A DNA stretch of 64,000 bases from Hymenobacter lapidiphilus (GCF_003417065.2 NZ_QVLT01000018.1:1-64000), one strand, 5' to 3'; positions 16,093 through 25,555 are shown, counted from the first letter of the stretch. Notes: generated by a model from the letters alone, not told the origin. Translations and numbers: made by a program.

Positions 16093-18867
16093 ATGAAGTC
16101 TTATTACCCTTCTCTGCTGGTTACCACGGCGCTGTTGCCGCAACTGGCTTCGGCTACCGCATTTCCTGCCGCGACAACCCCCGTCGTTTACAATGCTGCC
16201 GTTGCCCCGAATCTGGCCGAAGTGCCTGTATCCGGCAAGGTGCTGACCGATGAGGGGGCCCCCTTGCCGGGAGCCACCGTTTTCATCAAAGGCACCTTCA
16301 TCGGTACCAGTACCGACCAGCAAGGCAACTTTCGGGTAAGCACCGACTTTGCAAATGGCCCGGTAACGCTGGTTTTTTCCTACGTAGGGTTTGATACCCG
16401 GGAAATACAGCTCCAGGCTCCTGAGCAAGCCCTTAATGTGGGGCTCACGCCCAGCGCAACCCTGCTGAATGAAACCATTGTATCAGCTTCGCGCATCGAG
16501 GAAAATATTCTGCGCGCCCCAGTAACGATCGACAAGCTCTCCACCCGGCAGATTGAGCGCATCACGACGCCGGAAATTCTCAGCGGCCTGGGGCAGCTGA
16601 AGGGCATCGACGTAAGCTCGGCTTCCATGCTGTTTACCAGCGTGAGTACCCGAGGTTTCAACACGGCCAAATCGGAGCGCGTGGTCCAGCTCGTCGATTA
16701 CATGGACACCCAGCTGCCCTCGCTCAACCTGAGCCCCGGCAACCTGGTCGGAATTCCGGAGCTGGATATGGAGAGTATCGAAATCATCCATGGGGCCGCC
16801 TCGGCGCTATATGGTGCCAACGCCCTGAGCGGGGTTATCCTGTTCAACTCCAAAGACCCCTTTGTGTACGAAGGACTGAGCGTGCGCCTGCGTGGCGGAG
16901 AGCGGAACTTGCTGGATGGACAGGTGCGCTACGCCAAAAAGCTGACCGAAAAGCTGGCGTTCAAGCTAAATGCCAGTGCTTTTCGGGCCGATGACTGGCT
17001 GGCCCAGAACTACGAAGCCACCCAAAGCTCTGATAACCCGGCCGGCTCCACTTTAGGCTACAATGCGGTGAACCGCTACGGGGAGGGCGGCTACACGTTC
17101 AACCCTTTCCAGCAGCTGCCCGGCGGCACCAACTCGGAGCTGTACAACAAAACAGCCTATTTGCCCGGCTTCACGGAGCAGCAGCTAACGGCCAACGACA
17201 ACCGCACCTCTTCGTATCGGTTGCAGGGCGCGGTTTCGTACCTGTTGCGCAATGACCTGAAGCTGACGGTAGAGGCGAAGCACGCCGAAGGCACGGCCAC
17301 CTACCAGAACCTGAGCCGGTTTCGGGTGAAAGGGCTGGGCTCCAACCAATATCGGGTCGAGCTCAAAAGCAGCAAAGGATTTGTGCGGGCCTACACCACG
17401 CAGGATTTTTCGGGTAAATCGTACGAATTCAACCAGCTGGGCACCCTGTTGCAGCAGTCCCCCGTTACCGAGGGCGGCAGCTTCAGCTTCCAGGAGCTGT
17501 TTTACGCTACCTACAACAATGCCTACACCCAGGCCCGCCGGGCGGGCCAGCTGCCCGACGCCGCGCTGGCTACGGCCCAGGCGGCGGCCAATGCTACCCG
17601 GCTGCAGCCGTCGGACCCGCGCTTTAACACGCTCCGGGAGCAAATCATCGAGAACCGGGTGCCCGGGGTTGGGGCGCAGCAGTACTTCAAGTCCTACCTG
17701 CACGACGTGAGTGCGCAACGCCTGTTCACGCTTGGCGAGGCTGGTACCAACCTGATTGTGGGCGGCGCCTACCGCCAGTACCGCCTGGGCTCGAAAGGCC
17801 TGCTGTTTTCCGATTTTGATGGCAAACGCATCGTCAATTACGAGTACGGCGCTTACGCCCAGCTGACTCAAACGCTATTTGAGGAGCGGTTGAAGCTGGC
17901 GCTGGCCGGCCGGGTCGACAACTTCAAAAACTTCGACGCCGCCTTCTCGCCGCGCGTTTCGGCCGTTTACTCGGTAGGCAAAAACAAGCAGCACAACTTC
18001 CGCGCAAGCTACGCGCAGGCTTTCCGCTCGCCTTCGCAGCTGGAGCAGTTTCTGTACAGCGACATCCGCAATGCGGTGCTGCTGGGTAACGTGGGCAACG
18101 GGTTCCAGGGCTACAACGTGGCCCTGTTCGATTCGCCCCAGACGCTGGGCGCGGGCCTGGCCAACCCGGCCCTGCTTCAAACCTACCAGTACGATGCCGC
18201 TTCTCTGGGGCTGGAGCAGGTGAAAACGGTTGAAATAGGCTACAAAGGGGCCCTGATTGGCAGCCTGTACGCCGACGTGAGCTACTTCCGTAACCGCTAC
18301 GATGGCTTTATCGGTACGCAGCTGTTCGTGGGCAACACCGACGGCAGCCGCCCCACCGCGCAGCAGCTGAGCGCCGGCTACTCCACAGCCTACTCCGACC
18401 AGAGTAAGCCGACCCGAGTGTTATACACTTATGTCAATAGCACCCGGGAAGTGAAAACGCAGGGCGTTACGGCGGGCCTGACCTATTATTTCCACAAAGC
18501 CTTCAACCTGACCGGCAACTATTCGCTCAACGTCATCGACAAGAGCGACCTGCCGGCTGGTTTCCAGACGTCCTTCAACACGCCCAAGCACAAGTACAAT
18601 GTGGGCGCGAATGGCCAGACCGGAAACCTGAGCTACTCCATCAACTACCGCTGGGTACAGGGCCATCTGCAGGAGATGCCCTTCGCCGTCGGCAACATCC
18701 GCGACTACAGCACCACCGATGCCTACCTGGGCTACCTGGTGTCGAAGTGGGGCACTACGTTCCAGGCGGGTATTTCCAACGCCTTCGATACCAACAACAC
18801 GCAGGTGTACGGCGGCCCGCAGGTTGGCCGCCTCGGCTACCTGGGCCTGCGCTTCGATTTGCAGTAG
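16093..18867 (+). CDS. TonB-dependent receptor (SusC/RagA-like, CarboxypepD_reg N-terminus)
   Basis: The ATG at 16093 is chosen because a signal peptide (MKSYYPSLLVTTALLPQLASA) follows. The mature protein begins with a CarboxypepD_reg-like domain (VSGKVLTDEGAPLPGATVFI, about residues 42-120). Next come a plug domain (NETIVSASRIEENILRAPVT to GAASALYGANALSGVI, about 130-250) and a beta barrel to the C-terminus at LRFDLQ. It is an outer-membrane active transporter powered by TonB/ExbBD. The ligand is unknown. No SusD partner lies beside it, so siderophore, vitamin or metal uptake is as likely as glycan uptake. A strong terminator follows. Confidence 0.92.
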   Translation: MKSYYPSLLVTTALLPQLASATAFPAATTPVVYNAAVAPNLAEVPVSGKVLTDEGAPLPGATVFIKGTFIGTSTDQQGNFRVSTDFANGPVTLVFSYVGFDTREIQLQAPEQALNVGLTPSATLLNETIVSASRIEENILRAPVTIDKLSTRQIERITTPEILSGLGQLKGIDVSSASMLFTSVSTRGFNTAKSERVVQLVDYMDTQLPSLNLSPGNLVGIPELDMESIEIIHGAASALYGANALSGVILFNSKDPFVYEGLSVRLRGGERNLLDGQVRYAKKLTEKLAFKLNASAFRADDWLAQNYEATQSSDNPAGSTLGYNAVNRYGEGGYTFNPFQQLPGGTNSELYNKTAYLPGFTEQQLTANDNRTSSYRLQGAVSYLLRNDLKLTVEAKHAEGTATYQNLSRFRVKGLGSNQYRVELKSSKGFVRAYTTQDFSGKSYEFNQLGTLLQQSPVTEGGSFSFQELFYATYNNAYTQARRAGQLPDAALATAQAAANATRLQPSDPRFNTLREQIIENRVPGVGAQQYFKSYLHDVSAQRLFTLGEAGTNLIVGGAYRQYRLGSKGLLFSDFDGKRIVNYEYGAYAQLTQTLFEERLKLALAGRVDNFKNFDAAFSPRVSAVYSVGKNKQHNFRASYAQAFRSPSQLEQFLYSDIRNAVLLGNVGNGFQGYNVALFDSPQTLGAGLANPALLQTYQYDAASLGLEQVKTVEIGYKGALIGSLYADVSYFRNRYDGFIGTQLFVGNTDGSRPTAQQLSAGYSTAYSDQSKPTRVLYTYVNSTREVKTQGVTAGLTYYFHKAFNLTGNYSLNVIDKSDLPAGFQTSFNTPKHKYNVGANGQTGNLSYSINYRWVQGHLQEMPFAVGNIRDYSTTDAYLGYLVSKWGTTFQAGISNAFDTNNTQVYGGPQVGRLGYLGLRFDLQ

Positions 18868-18893
18868 CACGTAGCGGCGTACCGCTTACAGAG

Positions 18894-18926
18894 AAGGCCC
18901 CGCGACAATCGTCGCGGGGCCTTTTT
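18894..18926 (+). terminator. Rho-independent terminator
   Basis: The 13-bp perfect stem AAGGCCCCGCGAC (18894-18906 with 18911-18923) has a 4-base loop and a T run, 26 bases after the receptor stop. Confidence 0.92.
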
Positions 18927-19049
18927 CGTGTGGGCTGAGCTCAGAACACAGCCAGGGTTTCCGTTGGCTCTCCAGGAGCTGCGGGTTTAGGGGTAGCGGG
19001 AACGGCAGCAGGCACCTTTTGATACCGCCGACCCCGACTGTTGCCGATG

Positions 19050-21317
19050 CTACTTGCGCTTGCCGTTCTTGATTTTCACCTTGACCTTTTCCGGCTGGCC
19101 CGCCACCTGAACTGCCGGCGCGGCCGGAGTTGTGGGCGCGGTCGTCGTCATCGGGAAGCCGCGCTGGGCCATCAGGGCATCGATTTTCGGGTCGCGGCCA
19201 CGGAAGGCGCGGTAGCCGGCCGCCGGGTCGACGGTGTTGCCCACCGTGAATACGTTTTTGCGCAGCCGCTCGCCCACCGACTTGTCGTAGGCGCCGCCGG
19301 CCTCGGTGAAGGCGCTGAAGGCATCGGCCGCCAACACCACCGACCACAGGTAGGAGTAGTAGCCGGCCGAGTATCCATCGGAGGCGAATACGTGGTTGAA
19401 CTGCGGCGTGCGGTGGCGCATCACCAGCTCGGAGGGCATGCCCAGCTGGGCCAGCGTTTCGCGCTCGAACTTGTCGGGGTCAATCTTCTGGTCGCCGGCC
19501 AGGTGCAGCTTCATATCGATGAGGGCGCTGGCCAGAAACTCGGTGGTGGCGAAGCCCTCGTTGAAGGTGCTGGCCTTGTTGATGCGGTCGACCAGGGCCT
19601 GCGGAATGGGCTTGCCGGTCTGGTAGTGCAGGGCGAAGCGGTTGAGCACCTCGGGCGTCGGCAGCCAGTTTTCGAGTACCTGCGACGGGAACTCCACGTA
19701 GTCGCGCACCACGCTCGTGCCCGAAAGCCCGCCGTAGGTCACGTTGCTCGACAGCCCGTGCAGGGCGTGGCCAAACTCGTGGAACAGCGTAGTGGCATCC
19801 GACCACGAAATGAGCACCGGCTCGCCGGGCTTGCCCTTCACGAAGTTGGAATTGTTGGACACGATGGTGGTAATATCCTTTCCATCCATGCGCTCCTGGC
19901 TGCGGTAGGCATTCATCCAGGCCCCCGATTTCTTGCCCGGCCGGGCGTAGGGGTCGAAATACCACAGGCCCACCTGCTTGCCGGTAGTTTTGTCGTTCAC
20001 CTGCCACACCCGCACATCGGGGTGGAACACGGGCACGTCGGTAACGGGCTGGAAGCTGAAGTTGAACAGCTCGCCGGCCATCCAGAACATGCCCTCGCGC
20101 ATCTTATCGAGCTGCAGATACTGCTTCACCTCGTTCTGGTCGAGGTCGTAGCGCTCCTTGCGCACCTTCTCGGCGTAGTAGGCGTAGTCCCAGGGCTCAA
20201 TTTTGAAGTCGGCCGGAGCGCCTTCCTTCTTGGCCAGTGCCAGCATATCGGCTACTTCCTCGTGCACGCGGGCCACGGCCGGCGTCCAGACCTGCTCCAT
20301 GAGCTCCATAGCGGCCTCGGGCGTTTTGGCCATCGTATTGTCGAGGCGCAGGTGGGCGTGCGTTTTGTAGCCCAGCAGCTTGGCCCGCTCGGCCCGCAGC
20401 TGCAGAATTTGGGTGATGAGGACGTTGTTGTCGTGGGCGCCGCCGTTGTCGCCGCGGCTGGTGAACATGCGCCAGGCCTTCTCGCGCAGCGGGCGCTGGT
20501 CGGAGTAGGTCAGGAACGGGTCGACGCTGGAGCGAGTGTTGGTGATGACGCCGGCGGCGGCCACCTTGCGGGTATCGGCGGCGGCTTTGGCGCCGTCGCG
20601 CAGCGAGGTGGGCAGCCCGCTCAGGTTCTGCTCGGTCTTGAGCACCAGCGTTTCGTTGGACTCATCGGCCAGCACGTTCTGCGAGAAGTTGTTGAAGAGG
20701 CCGGCCAGCTGTTGGTTTATCTGCGAAAGCCGGGCTTTAGCCGGAGCGTCGAGTTTGGCGCCGGCCCGCACGAAGGCCTTGTAGCGCACCTCCGTCAGGC
20801 GCTGCTGCTCGGGCGTGAGCTGCTTGCTGGCGAGGCTGTTGTACACGGTCTCAATGCGCTTGAACAGGGCCGCGTTCTGGGTTATCTGGTCGCTGAACGC
20901 GGCCATGCGGGGCGCCATTTCGGCCTGCACGGCCGCAAAAGTGGCGTCGTTGAGCGAGGTGCCCCAGATGCCGTACACCGTCTGCACCCGGTCGAGGGTG
21001 CGGCCGCTGCGCTCCATGGCCGCAATGGTGTTTTCGAAAGTAGGCGCGGCGGGGTTGTTGGCAATAGCGTTGATTTCGGCCAGATTTTCAGCCATACCGG
21101 CCTCCAACGCGGGCTTGAAATCGGCCACCTTCACTTTATCAAAAGGCGGTATGCCGCCGTGGGGACCGTTCCAGGGCTGCAACAGCGGCAGCATGGCGGG
21201 CCGGCCGGCAACAGTTTTGGCCATAGCCGTAGGTTGGGCCTGGGCACCCGAAAAGGTAGCACCGGCTAGGCCGAGGCCGGCCAGCAAGGGGAGGGAAAGC
21301 GAAAAGAGTGGATTCAT
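19050..21317 (-). CDS. Secreted M3 family zinc metallopeptidase (peptidyl-dipeptidase Dcp-like)
   Basis: The ATG at 21317 gives a signal peptide (NPLFSLSLPLLAGLGLAG...AQAQ), so the enzyme works in the periplasm or outside. The long helical M3 fold ends in the catalytic zinc motif HEFGH (about residue 510, in TTLFHEFGHALHGLSS). FYRSQERMDG-like substrate-loop sequence (AYRSQERMDG) precedes it and GYSAGYYSYLW (about 645) follows, both as in Dcp. Dcp removes C-terminal dipeptides. About 25 residues after the catalytic domain form a Pro/Ala linker and a basic tail (KVKVKIKNGKRK), which is unusual for the family. It is monocistronic. Confidence 0.93.
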   Translation of the reverse strand: MNPLFSLSLPLLAGLGLAGATFSGAQAQPTAMAKTVAGRPAMLPLLQPWNGPHGGIPPFDKVKVADFKPALEAGMAENLAEINAIANNPAAPTFENTIAAMERSGRTLDRVQTVYGIWGTSLNDATFAAVQAEMAPRMAAFSDQITQNAALFKRIETVYNSLASKQLTPEQQRLTEVRYKAFVRAGAKLDAPAKARLSQINQQLAGLFNNFSQNVLADESNETLVLKTEQNLSGLPTSLRDGAKAAADTRKVAAAGVITNTRSSVDPFLTYSDQRPLREKAWRMFTSRGDNGGAHDNNVLITQILQLRAERAKLLGYKTHAHLRLDNTMAKTPEAAMELMEQVWTPAVARVHEEVADMLALAKKEGAPADFKIEPWDYAYYAEKVRKERYDLDQNEVKQYLQLDKMREGMFWMAGELFNFSFQPVTDVPVFHPDVRVWQVNDKTTGKQVGLWYFDPYARPGKKSGAWMNAYRSQERMDGKDITTIVSNNSNFVKGKPGEPVLISWSDATTLFHEFGHALHGLSSNVTYGGLSGTSVVRDYVEFPSQVLENWLPTPEVLNRFALHYQTGKPIPQALVDRINKASTFNEGFATTEFLASALIDMKLHLAGDQKIDPDKFERETLAQLGMPSELVMRHRTPQFNHVFASDGYSAGYYSYLWSVVLAADAFSAFTEAGGAYDKSVGERLRKNVFTVGNTVDPAAGYRAFRGRDPKIDALMAQRGFPMTTTAPTTPAAPAVQVAGQPEKVKVKIKNGKRK

Positions 21318-21469
21318 GAGGTAAAATATCGGGCAGGAAAAGGAACTGTGTGCGAATATACAACGCGTCGGGGTGGTCAAAATTCCCGGGCCAGCCCAAT
21401 TCCCTGGTCCAGCAAACGCAAACGAGTACCCCGGAGGCGGCCTCCAGGGTACTCGTTCGGGTCGATAAA

Positions 21470-23287
21470 TTACGCCTGGGCGTGCTTCAAGCGCAGCTTC
21501 GAGTGCTTATAGCCGTAGTTGAAGTACAGCGCCAAGCCGATAACCAGCCAGCCGAAAAACAGCAGCCAGTTGTTGAGGCCCAGCTGGGTCATCAGGTACA
21601 GGTTGGTGAGCAGGCCCAGCGTCGGCAGCAAACTCAGGCGCTTGCGGAACGACAGCCACGAGAGGCCCAGGCAGAAGCCGAAGAACACCAGCATCGGAAT
21701 GTAATGGCGGCCCTCCTCGTAGGAGCCTAGGGCGCGGGTGAATTCCCGGATGCCGTCCTGGTTGTACATCAGCACCAGTACACCGCAGATGGCCAGAATA
21801 AGCGGCACCAGGAACTGGCCGTTGATGTAGGGCACCTTGAAGCGGGCATCGGAAGTACCGTAGGGGTCGATGATGAGAATGCCGCCGCACACCAGCGCAA
21901 AGGCGAACAGCGTGCCGATGCTGGTCAAATCAATCACCAGATCCATGTTCAGCAGCAGCGCCGGAATGCCCACGAAGAAGCCCGTAACGATGGTGCTGAA
22001 CGAGGGCGTGCGGAACTTGGGATGCACCCGCGCAAACACCGGCGGCAGCAGCCCGTCGCGGCTCATGGTCATCCAGATGCGGGGCTGGCCGATCTGGAAC
22101 ACGAGCAGCACCGAGGCCATGGCAAACACTGCCGATACGGCTACCACGCCGCCCAGCCACTCCACGCCCACTTTATTGAACACGTAAGCCAGCGGGTCGC
22201 CCACGGCCAGCTCCGTGTAATTCACCATGCCGGTGAGCACCAGCGTCACAATCACATACAGAATGGTGCAGATGATGAGGGCGTAAATCATGGCCCGGGG
22301 CAGGTCGCGCTGCGGGTTTTTGCACTCCTCGGCCGTCGTCGAAATAGCATCGAAGCCGATGTAGGCGAAGAACACCGCCGACACACCTTTAAGTACCCCA
22401 CCAATGCCGTTGGGCGCGAACGGGCTCCAGTTTTCGGGCTTAACATAGAAGGCGCCCACTAGAATTACCACGGCCACCACCACCAGCTTGAGGCCCACCA
22501 GAATGTTGGAGGCGTTCTTGGATTCCTTTATGCCGATGTACACCAGGGCCGTAATGGCGAGCGTAATCAGGCCGGCGGGCAGGTCGATAACCAGGCGCAG
22601 GCCGCCGGGCAGCTCGGGGGCCGAGTTCCAGGCATTGTAGCCGAGCAGCTGCGTGGCCGTGGCCTCGCTTAGCGGCTGGCCGGCCTGCATAATGGCCAGC
22701 ACTTCGCCGTAGTAGCGGTGGGCACTCTGCATGCCCATCGTCAGCCAGATAGGAATATGCAGCCCCACGCCGTCCATGAGGCCTGTAAAGTAATCCGACC
22801 ACGAAATGGCCACCACGATGTTGCCCACCGCGTATTCCATAATCAGGGCCCAACCGATAATCCAGGCCGCCAGCTCGCCGAACGAGGCATAGGCGTAGGT
22901 GTAGGCCGAGCCGCTTACCGGAATAGTGGCCGCGAACTGGGCATAGCACAACGCCGAGAAGGCGCAGGCAATGGCGGTGAACACGAACAGCAGCGACACA
23001 GCCGGTCCGCCGTCGTGGGCGGCGTTACCGATGGTGCTGAAAATGCCCGCCCCGATAACGGCCGCAATACCCAGCGACGTCAAGTCGCGGACGGTGAGGT
23101 GGCGCTCCAGGCTTTGCGAGCCAGAGTCAGTGGCGAGCATATCCAGGTCGACGGGCGGGTTGACGAGAAGGTCCGAAACGTTTTTGCGGCGGAACAGTCC
23201 GCTGAGGCGGGAGGGAGGTAGAGGGCTTGACAACGGAGCGGAGAACAGGTTTAGAGGGCAAAAGATACAGAAATCTGCCGGTTGCAA
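21470..23287 (-). CDS. APC family amino acid permease (CAT-like)
   Basis: This is an inner-membrane cation-coupled amino acid transporter with about 12-14 membrane helices. The family hallmark IAAVIGAGIFSTIGNAA is in helix 1, SGSAYTYAYASFGELAAWIIGW in helix 3 and YIGFDAISTTAEECKNPQRD follows helix 6. The start is uncertain. The ATG at 23287 gives 605 residues, while a TTG at 23233 would begin just before SGLFRRKNVSDLL, the usual start of relatives. The C-terminal part with further helices is as in cationic amino acid transporters. It is transcribed alone. Confidence 0.9.
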   Translation of the reverse strand: MQPADFCIFCPLNLFSAPLSSPLPPSRLSGLFRRKNVSDLLVNPPVDLDMLATDSGSQSLERHLTVRDLTSLGIAAVIGAGIFSTIGNAAHDGGPAVSLLFVFTAIACAFSALCYAQFAATIPVSGSAYTYAYASFGELAAWIIGWALIMEYAVGNIVVAISWSDYFTGLMDGVGLHIPIWLTMGMQSAHRYYGEVLAIMQAGQPLSEATATQLLGYNAWNSAPELPGGLRLVIDLPAGLITLAITALVYIGIKESKNASNILVGLKLVVVAVVILVGAFYVKPENWSPFAPNGIGGVLKGVSAVFFAYIGFDAISTTAEECKNPQRDLPRAMIYALIICTILYVIVTLVLTGMVNYTELAVGDPLAYVFNKVGVEWLGGVVAVSAVFAMASVLLVFQIGQPRIWMTMSRDGLLPPVFARVHPKFRTPSFSTIVTGFFVGIPALLLNMDLVIDLTSIGTLFAFALVCGGILIIDPYGTSDARFKVPYINGQFLVPLILAICGVLVLMYNQDGIREFTRALGSYEEGRHYIPMLVFFGFCLGLSWLSFRKRLSLLPTLGLLTNLYLMTQLGLNNWLLFFGWLVIGLALYFNYGYKHSKLRLKHAQA

Positions 23288-23329
23288 CCCCTATTTGCCT
23301 AGCGGCCGGCAGCAGATAAGGAATAAAAG

Positions 23330-23410
23330 AACGTCATCCAGAGCGGCGCGAAGAATCTCGCGTGCTGACGTTGCAATACTATCATAGCGTCAGCACGCGT
23401 CGCTCTGTGC
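23330..23410. repeat. GTCAT-family inverted repeat (copy 2, partly decayed)
   Basis: It begins ACGTCATCCAGAGCG and has an inner perfect 11-bp stem GCGTGCTGACG (23360-23370 with 23388-23398). A CAGAGCG/CGCTCTG pair lies outside, but the far right end no longer reads ATGACGT. It lies in the 200-bp gap between the permease and the next gene. Confidence 0.65.
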
Positions 23411-23499
23411 GCCACTACGAATACCCTTTTTTCTGGCTGTTAATATCCCGTAACCGTCAAATATTCTTATACTTACTTCTTCCTTAAATTCCCTCCGCC

Positions 23500-24213
23500 A
23501 TGCCTGGTTTCTCCGTCCCGAACCCCTGCCCCCAGCCCTGGGCCACCATGACGCCCACCGCCGCCGGCCGCTTCTGCGGGCAGTGCCAGCACGAAGTCGT
23601 GGATTTTTCGGCCCTGAACGAAGCCGAGGTGCACGCGTGGCTGGCGCAGCCGGGGGTGGGCACCGTGTGCGGCCTTTTCCGGGCCGGGCAGTTTGCGCCT
23701 CCGGTATCGGCCGGCGCTGTGGCAGCGGCTGCCCCGCGCTGGCGGCGCTGGCTGCTTACGGGGTTGGCGCTGCTTAGCCTCAAGCCCCTGCTCACCTCCT
23801 GCCAGAATGCCCAATCGAACGCCACTACCTCCACCGGTTCTACCGAGCAGGCCGATGAGCTGGCCACCGCACCGCAGGGCCAGGTAACCATCCGCGGCCG
23901 GGTGCTCGACGATTCTACCGGCCTGGCCGTGGCGGGCGCCGAAATCTTCATTGCCGACACGCCCTACGGGGCCGTTGCCGACGAGCAGGGCAACTTTAGC
24001 TTCACGATGAAGCAGCAGTGGGCGGCGGTGCAGAACGGTTCGGTGAGCCTGCGCGTGGCGGGTAGCCCGTTCGTATTCGTGCCCCAGACGCTGCGCGTGG
24101 CAGTAAGCCCGGCTCCGGCCCTGCTTATGGTGCGGCTGAAGTCGGTGCCCGGCCGGGGGCAGATTATGGGCAAGGTCGCGGGCCACGAGCCGCCGCAGAA
24201 GCCGCCCTTGTAG
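23500..24213 (+). CDS. Cys4 N-terminal domain, TM segment and carboxypeptidase-regulatory-like domain (paralogue 1)
   Basis: Function is unknown. Residues 1-65 hold a conserved pattern: Cys10-x3-Trp, MTP, GRFC26-x2-C29, VVDFS, then C57-G-x-F-R-A-G-Q. Four cysteines at these spacings could bind a metal. A hydrophobic segment at about 80-98 (WLLTGLALLSLKPLL) then leads to a Ser/Thr linker. A beta-sandwich follows (about 127-215: VTIRGRVLDDSTGLAVAGAEIFI, GNFSF). The likely topology is a cytoplasmic Cys domain with a periplasmic sandwich, which is inference. The gene at 24811 has the same architecture and Cys spacing. No signal peptide precedes the Cys domain. Confidence 0.8.
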   Translation: MPGFSVPNPCPQPWATMTPTAAGRFCGQCQHEVVDFSALNEAEVHAWLAQPGVGTVCGLFRAGQFAPPVSAGAVAAAAPRWRRWLLTGLALLSLKPLLTSCQNAQSNATTSTGSTEQADELATAPQGQVTIRGRVLDDSTGLAVAGAEIFIADTPYGAVADEQGNFSFTMKQQWAAVQNGSVSLRVAGSPFVFVPQTLRVAVSPAPALLMVRLKSVPGRGQIMGKVAGHEPPQKPPL

Positions 24214-24352
24214 AACAGGCGCCGCCGCTTAGTAACTGGAAGGAGCCGCCTGCTACTATGGCTGTGCAAAATTCTGCCTGACAGTCAACTAACTGGGTGA
24301 AGCTTTACGTAGGAATCAGCAATCCGTATTCTCCACTAACCGATTTGATAAG

Positions 24353-24694
24353 ATGAAAGCTCTCCTCCCTACTATTGCCGTGCTGCTGGCTCTGCCCATG
24401 CTGTCATCCGCCACTCCACCCACCCTCGGCCCCGCAGCCAATAGTACTGCCGTCGTTGTCTCTGTGCAGGGCGATATTATGATTACCCGCGACCCGAATG
24501 AAGTGAAAGGCCTGAAAAAGCTGGGCGAAATTGAAGGCCGCTCGCCCTTCTTCGGCCTCAGCGGCAAGCTAGGCGACAAAGGGGCTACTAAAAAGCTCAA
24601 GGAAGCCGCCGCCGCGCTGGGGGCTACCAAAGTCCTGATTGTGAGTGAAGACCGCATGGGTGCTACCACCCTGCGCGGTATTGCCTACAAATAA
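24353..24694 (+). CDS. Small secreted protein, DUF4156/RcsF-like fold
   Basis: A signal peptide (KALLPTIAVLLALPMLSSA) precedes about 90 residues. The pattern DPNEVKGLKKLGEIEG, then KKLKEAAAALGATKVLIVSED and GIAYK at the end resembles the small RcsF/DUF4156/YbjQ-type envelope domains, which often carry cysteines. No cysteine is present here and there is no lipobox, so it is probably soluble in the periplasm. It sits between the two Cys4 paralogues with gaps of about 140 and 116 bases. Its role is unknown. Confidence 0.7.
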   Translation: MKALLPTIAVLLALPMLSSATPPTLGPAANSTAVVVSVQGDIMITRDPNEVKGLKKLGEIEGRSPFFGLSGKLGDKGATKKLKEAAAALGATKVLIVSEDRMGATTLRGIAYK

Positions 24695-24725
24695 GCCGCC
24701 CGGCTTCTCGCGCTTCTAAACTACC

Positions 24726-24766
24726 CGCCCCGGATTTCTGGCCTTATTGGTATGGAATCCGGGGCG
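24726..24766. terminator. Hairpin between small secreted protein and Cys4 paralogue 2
   Basis: An 11-bp perfect stem CGCCCCGGATT/AATCCGGGGCG (24726-24736 with 24756-24766) lies 31 bases after a stop codon. No T run follows, so the terminator role is tentative. Confidence 0.5.
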
Positions 24767-24810
24767 GCTTGGCATCAGGGTGGCATACATTTATCCCAAG
24801 CTGCTACCCA

Positions 24811-25527
24811 ATGTTCCTCACCCTTGCCGTTGCTCAGCCCTGTTCCGAAAACTGGGCTGCCATGACGCCCGCTGCCCAGGGCCGCCACTGCGCCGCCTGC
24901 GCCAAAACAGTGGTCGATTTCAGCCGGATGACGGATGCCGAAGTGGTAGCCTACCTGAGCCGGGCCAGTGGCCCGAGCTGCGGGCGGTTTCGGGCCGGGC
25001 AACTAAGCCGGCCGTTGCAGTTGGCCCCAGTGGCTCCTGTTTCGCAGCGGTGGGCCGCCGCCGCGCTGGCCGTGTTAGGGTTGGGAGTTGCCGCGCCAGC
25101 CGTGGCCCAGTTGCCAACCCCCCAGGTCCTGACGCAACAGACGATAACGATGGGCATGGTAGCCACGACCCCTTCCCGCCTCGTTTTGCCAGTTCGCGTC
25201 GTGCGGGGCCGCGTACTAGAGGCCAGCACCGGACAGGGCCTGCCGGGCGTAACGGTGCTGGTAGAGGGCACCCGTCATGGCACTTCAACCCGAGCTGATG
25301 GCACTTATGAGCTGGAAGTAGCAGTAAGTATGAACGACTCGCGGCTGGTGTTTTCAAGCATTGGCTTCGAAACGCTTACTGAGCCAATTGCATGGGCTGC
25401 TACGCTAAAGCCGACAGCAATGAAGGCTGCCTGCGTTGTGATGGGAGAGGTTGTTTACACTGGATATGCTCGTTGGTACACACCTCGCGGCCTGTGGCAG
25501 CGCTTGGCGCGGCCGTTTCGGCGGTAA
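24811..25527 (+). CDS. Cys4 N-terminal domain, TM segment and carboxypeptidase-regulatory-like domain (paralogue 2)
   Basis: The ATG at 24811 is chosen because it aligns this protein (238 aa) end to end with paralogue 1 (237 aa). The Cys domain reads Cys11-x3-Trp, MTP, GRHC27-x2-C30, VVDFS and then CGRFRAGQ near 58. A hydrophobic segment lies at about 79-98. The sandwich domain begins VRVVRGRVLEASTGQGLPGV (about 130) and continues with GTSTRADGTYELEV, the usual CarboxypepD_reg pattern. It is followed 28 bases later by another small secreted-protein gene and may share its transcript. Function is unknown. Confidence 0.8.
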   Translation: MFLTLAVAQPCSENWAAMTPAAQGRHCAACAKTVVDFSRMTDAEVVAYLSRASGPSCGRFRAGQLSRPLQLAPVAPVSQRWAAAALAVLGLGVAAPAVAQLPTPQVLTQQTITMGMVATTPSRLVLPVRVVRGRVLEASTGQGLPGVTVLVEGTRHGTSTRADGTYELEVAVSMNDSRLVFSSIGFETLTEPIAWAATLKPTAMKAACVVMGEVVYTGYARWYTPRGLWQRLARPFRR

Positions 25528-25555
25528 ATCAGCCTTGGAACTCTTGGTTTAGACT

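Noticed and set aside
16093..18867. SusCD polysaccharide-utilisation locus
   Set aside because: The TonB receptor has no SusD partner or glycoside hydrolase beside it.
18886..21269. Long plus-strand frame of 742 aa opposite the M3 peptidase gene
   Set aside because: It is the exact antisense of a well-supported gene with signal peptide and HEFGH motif, and is His/Gly/Val-rich as expected for a mirror frame of high-GC DNA.
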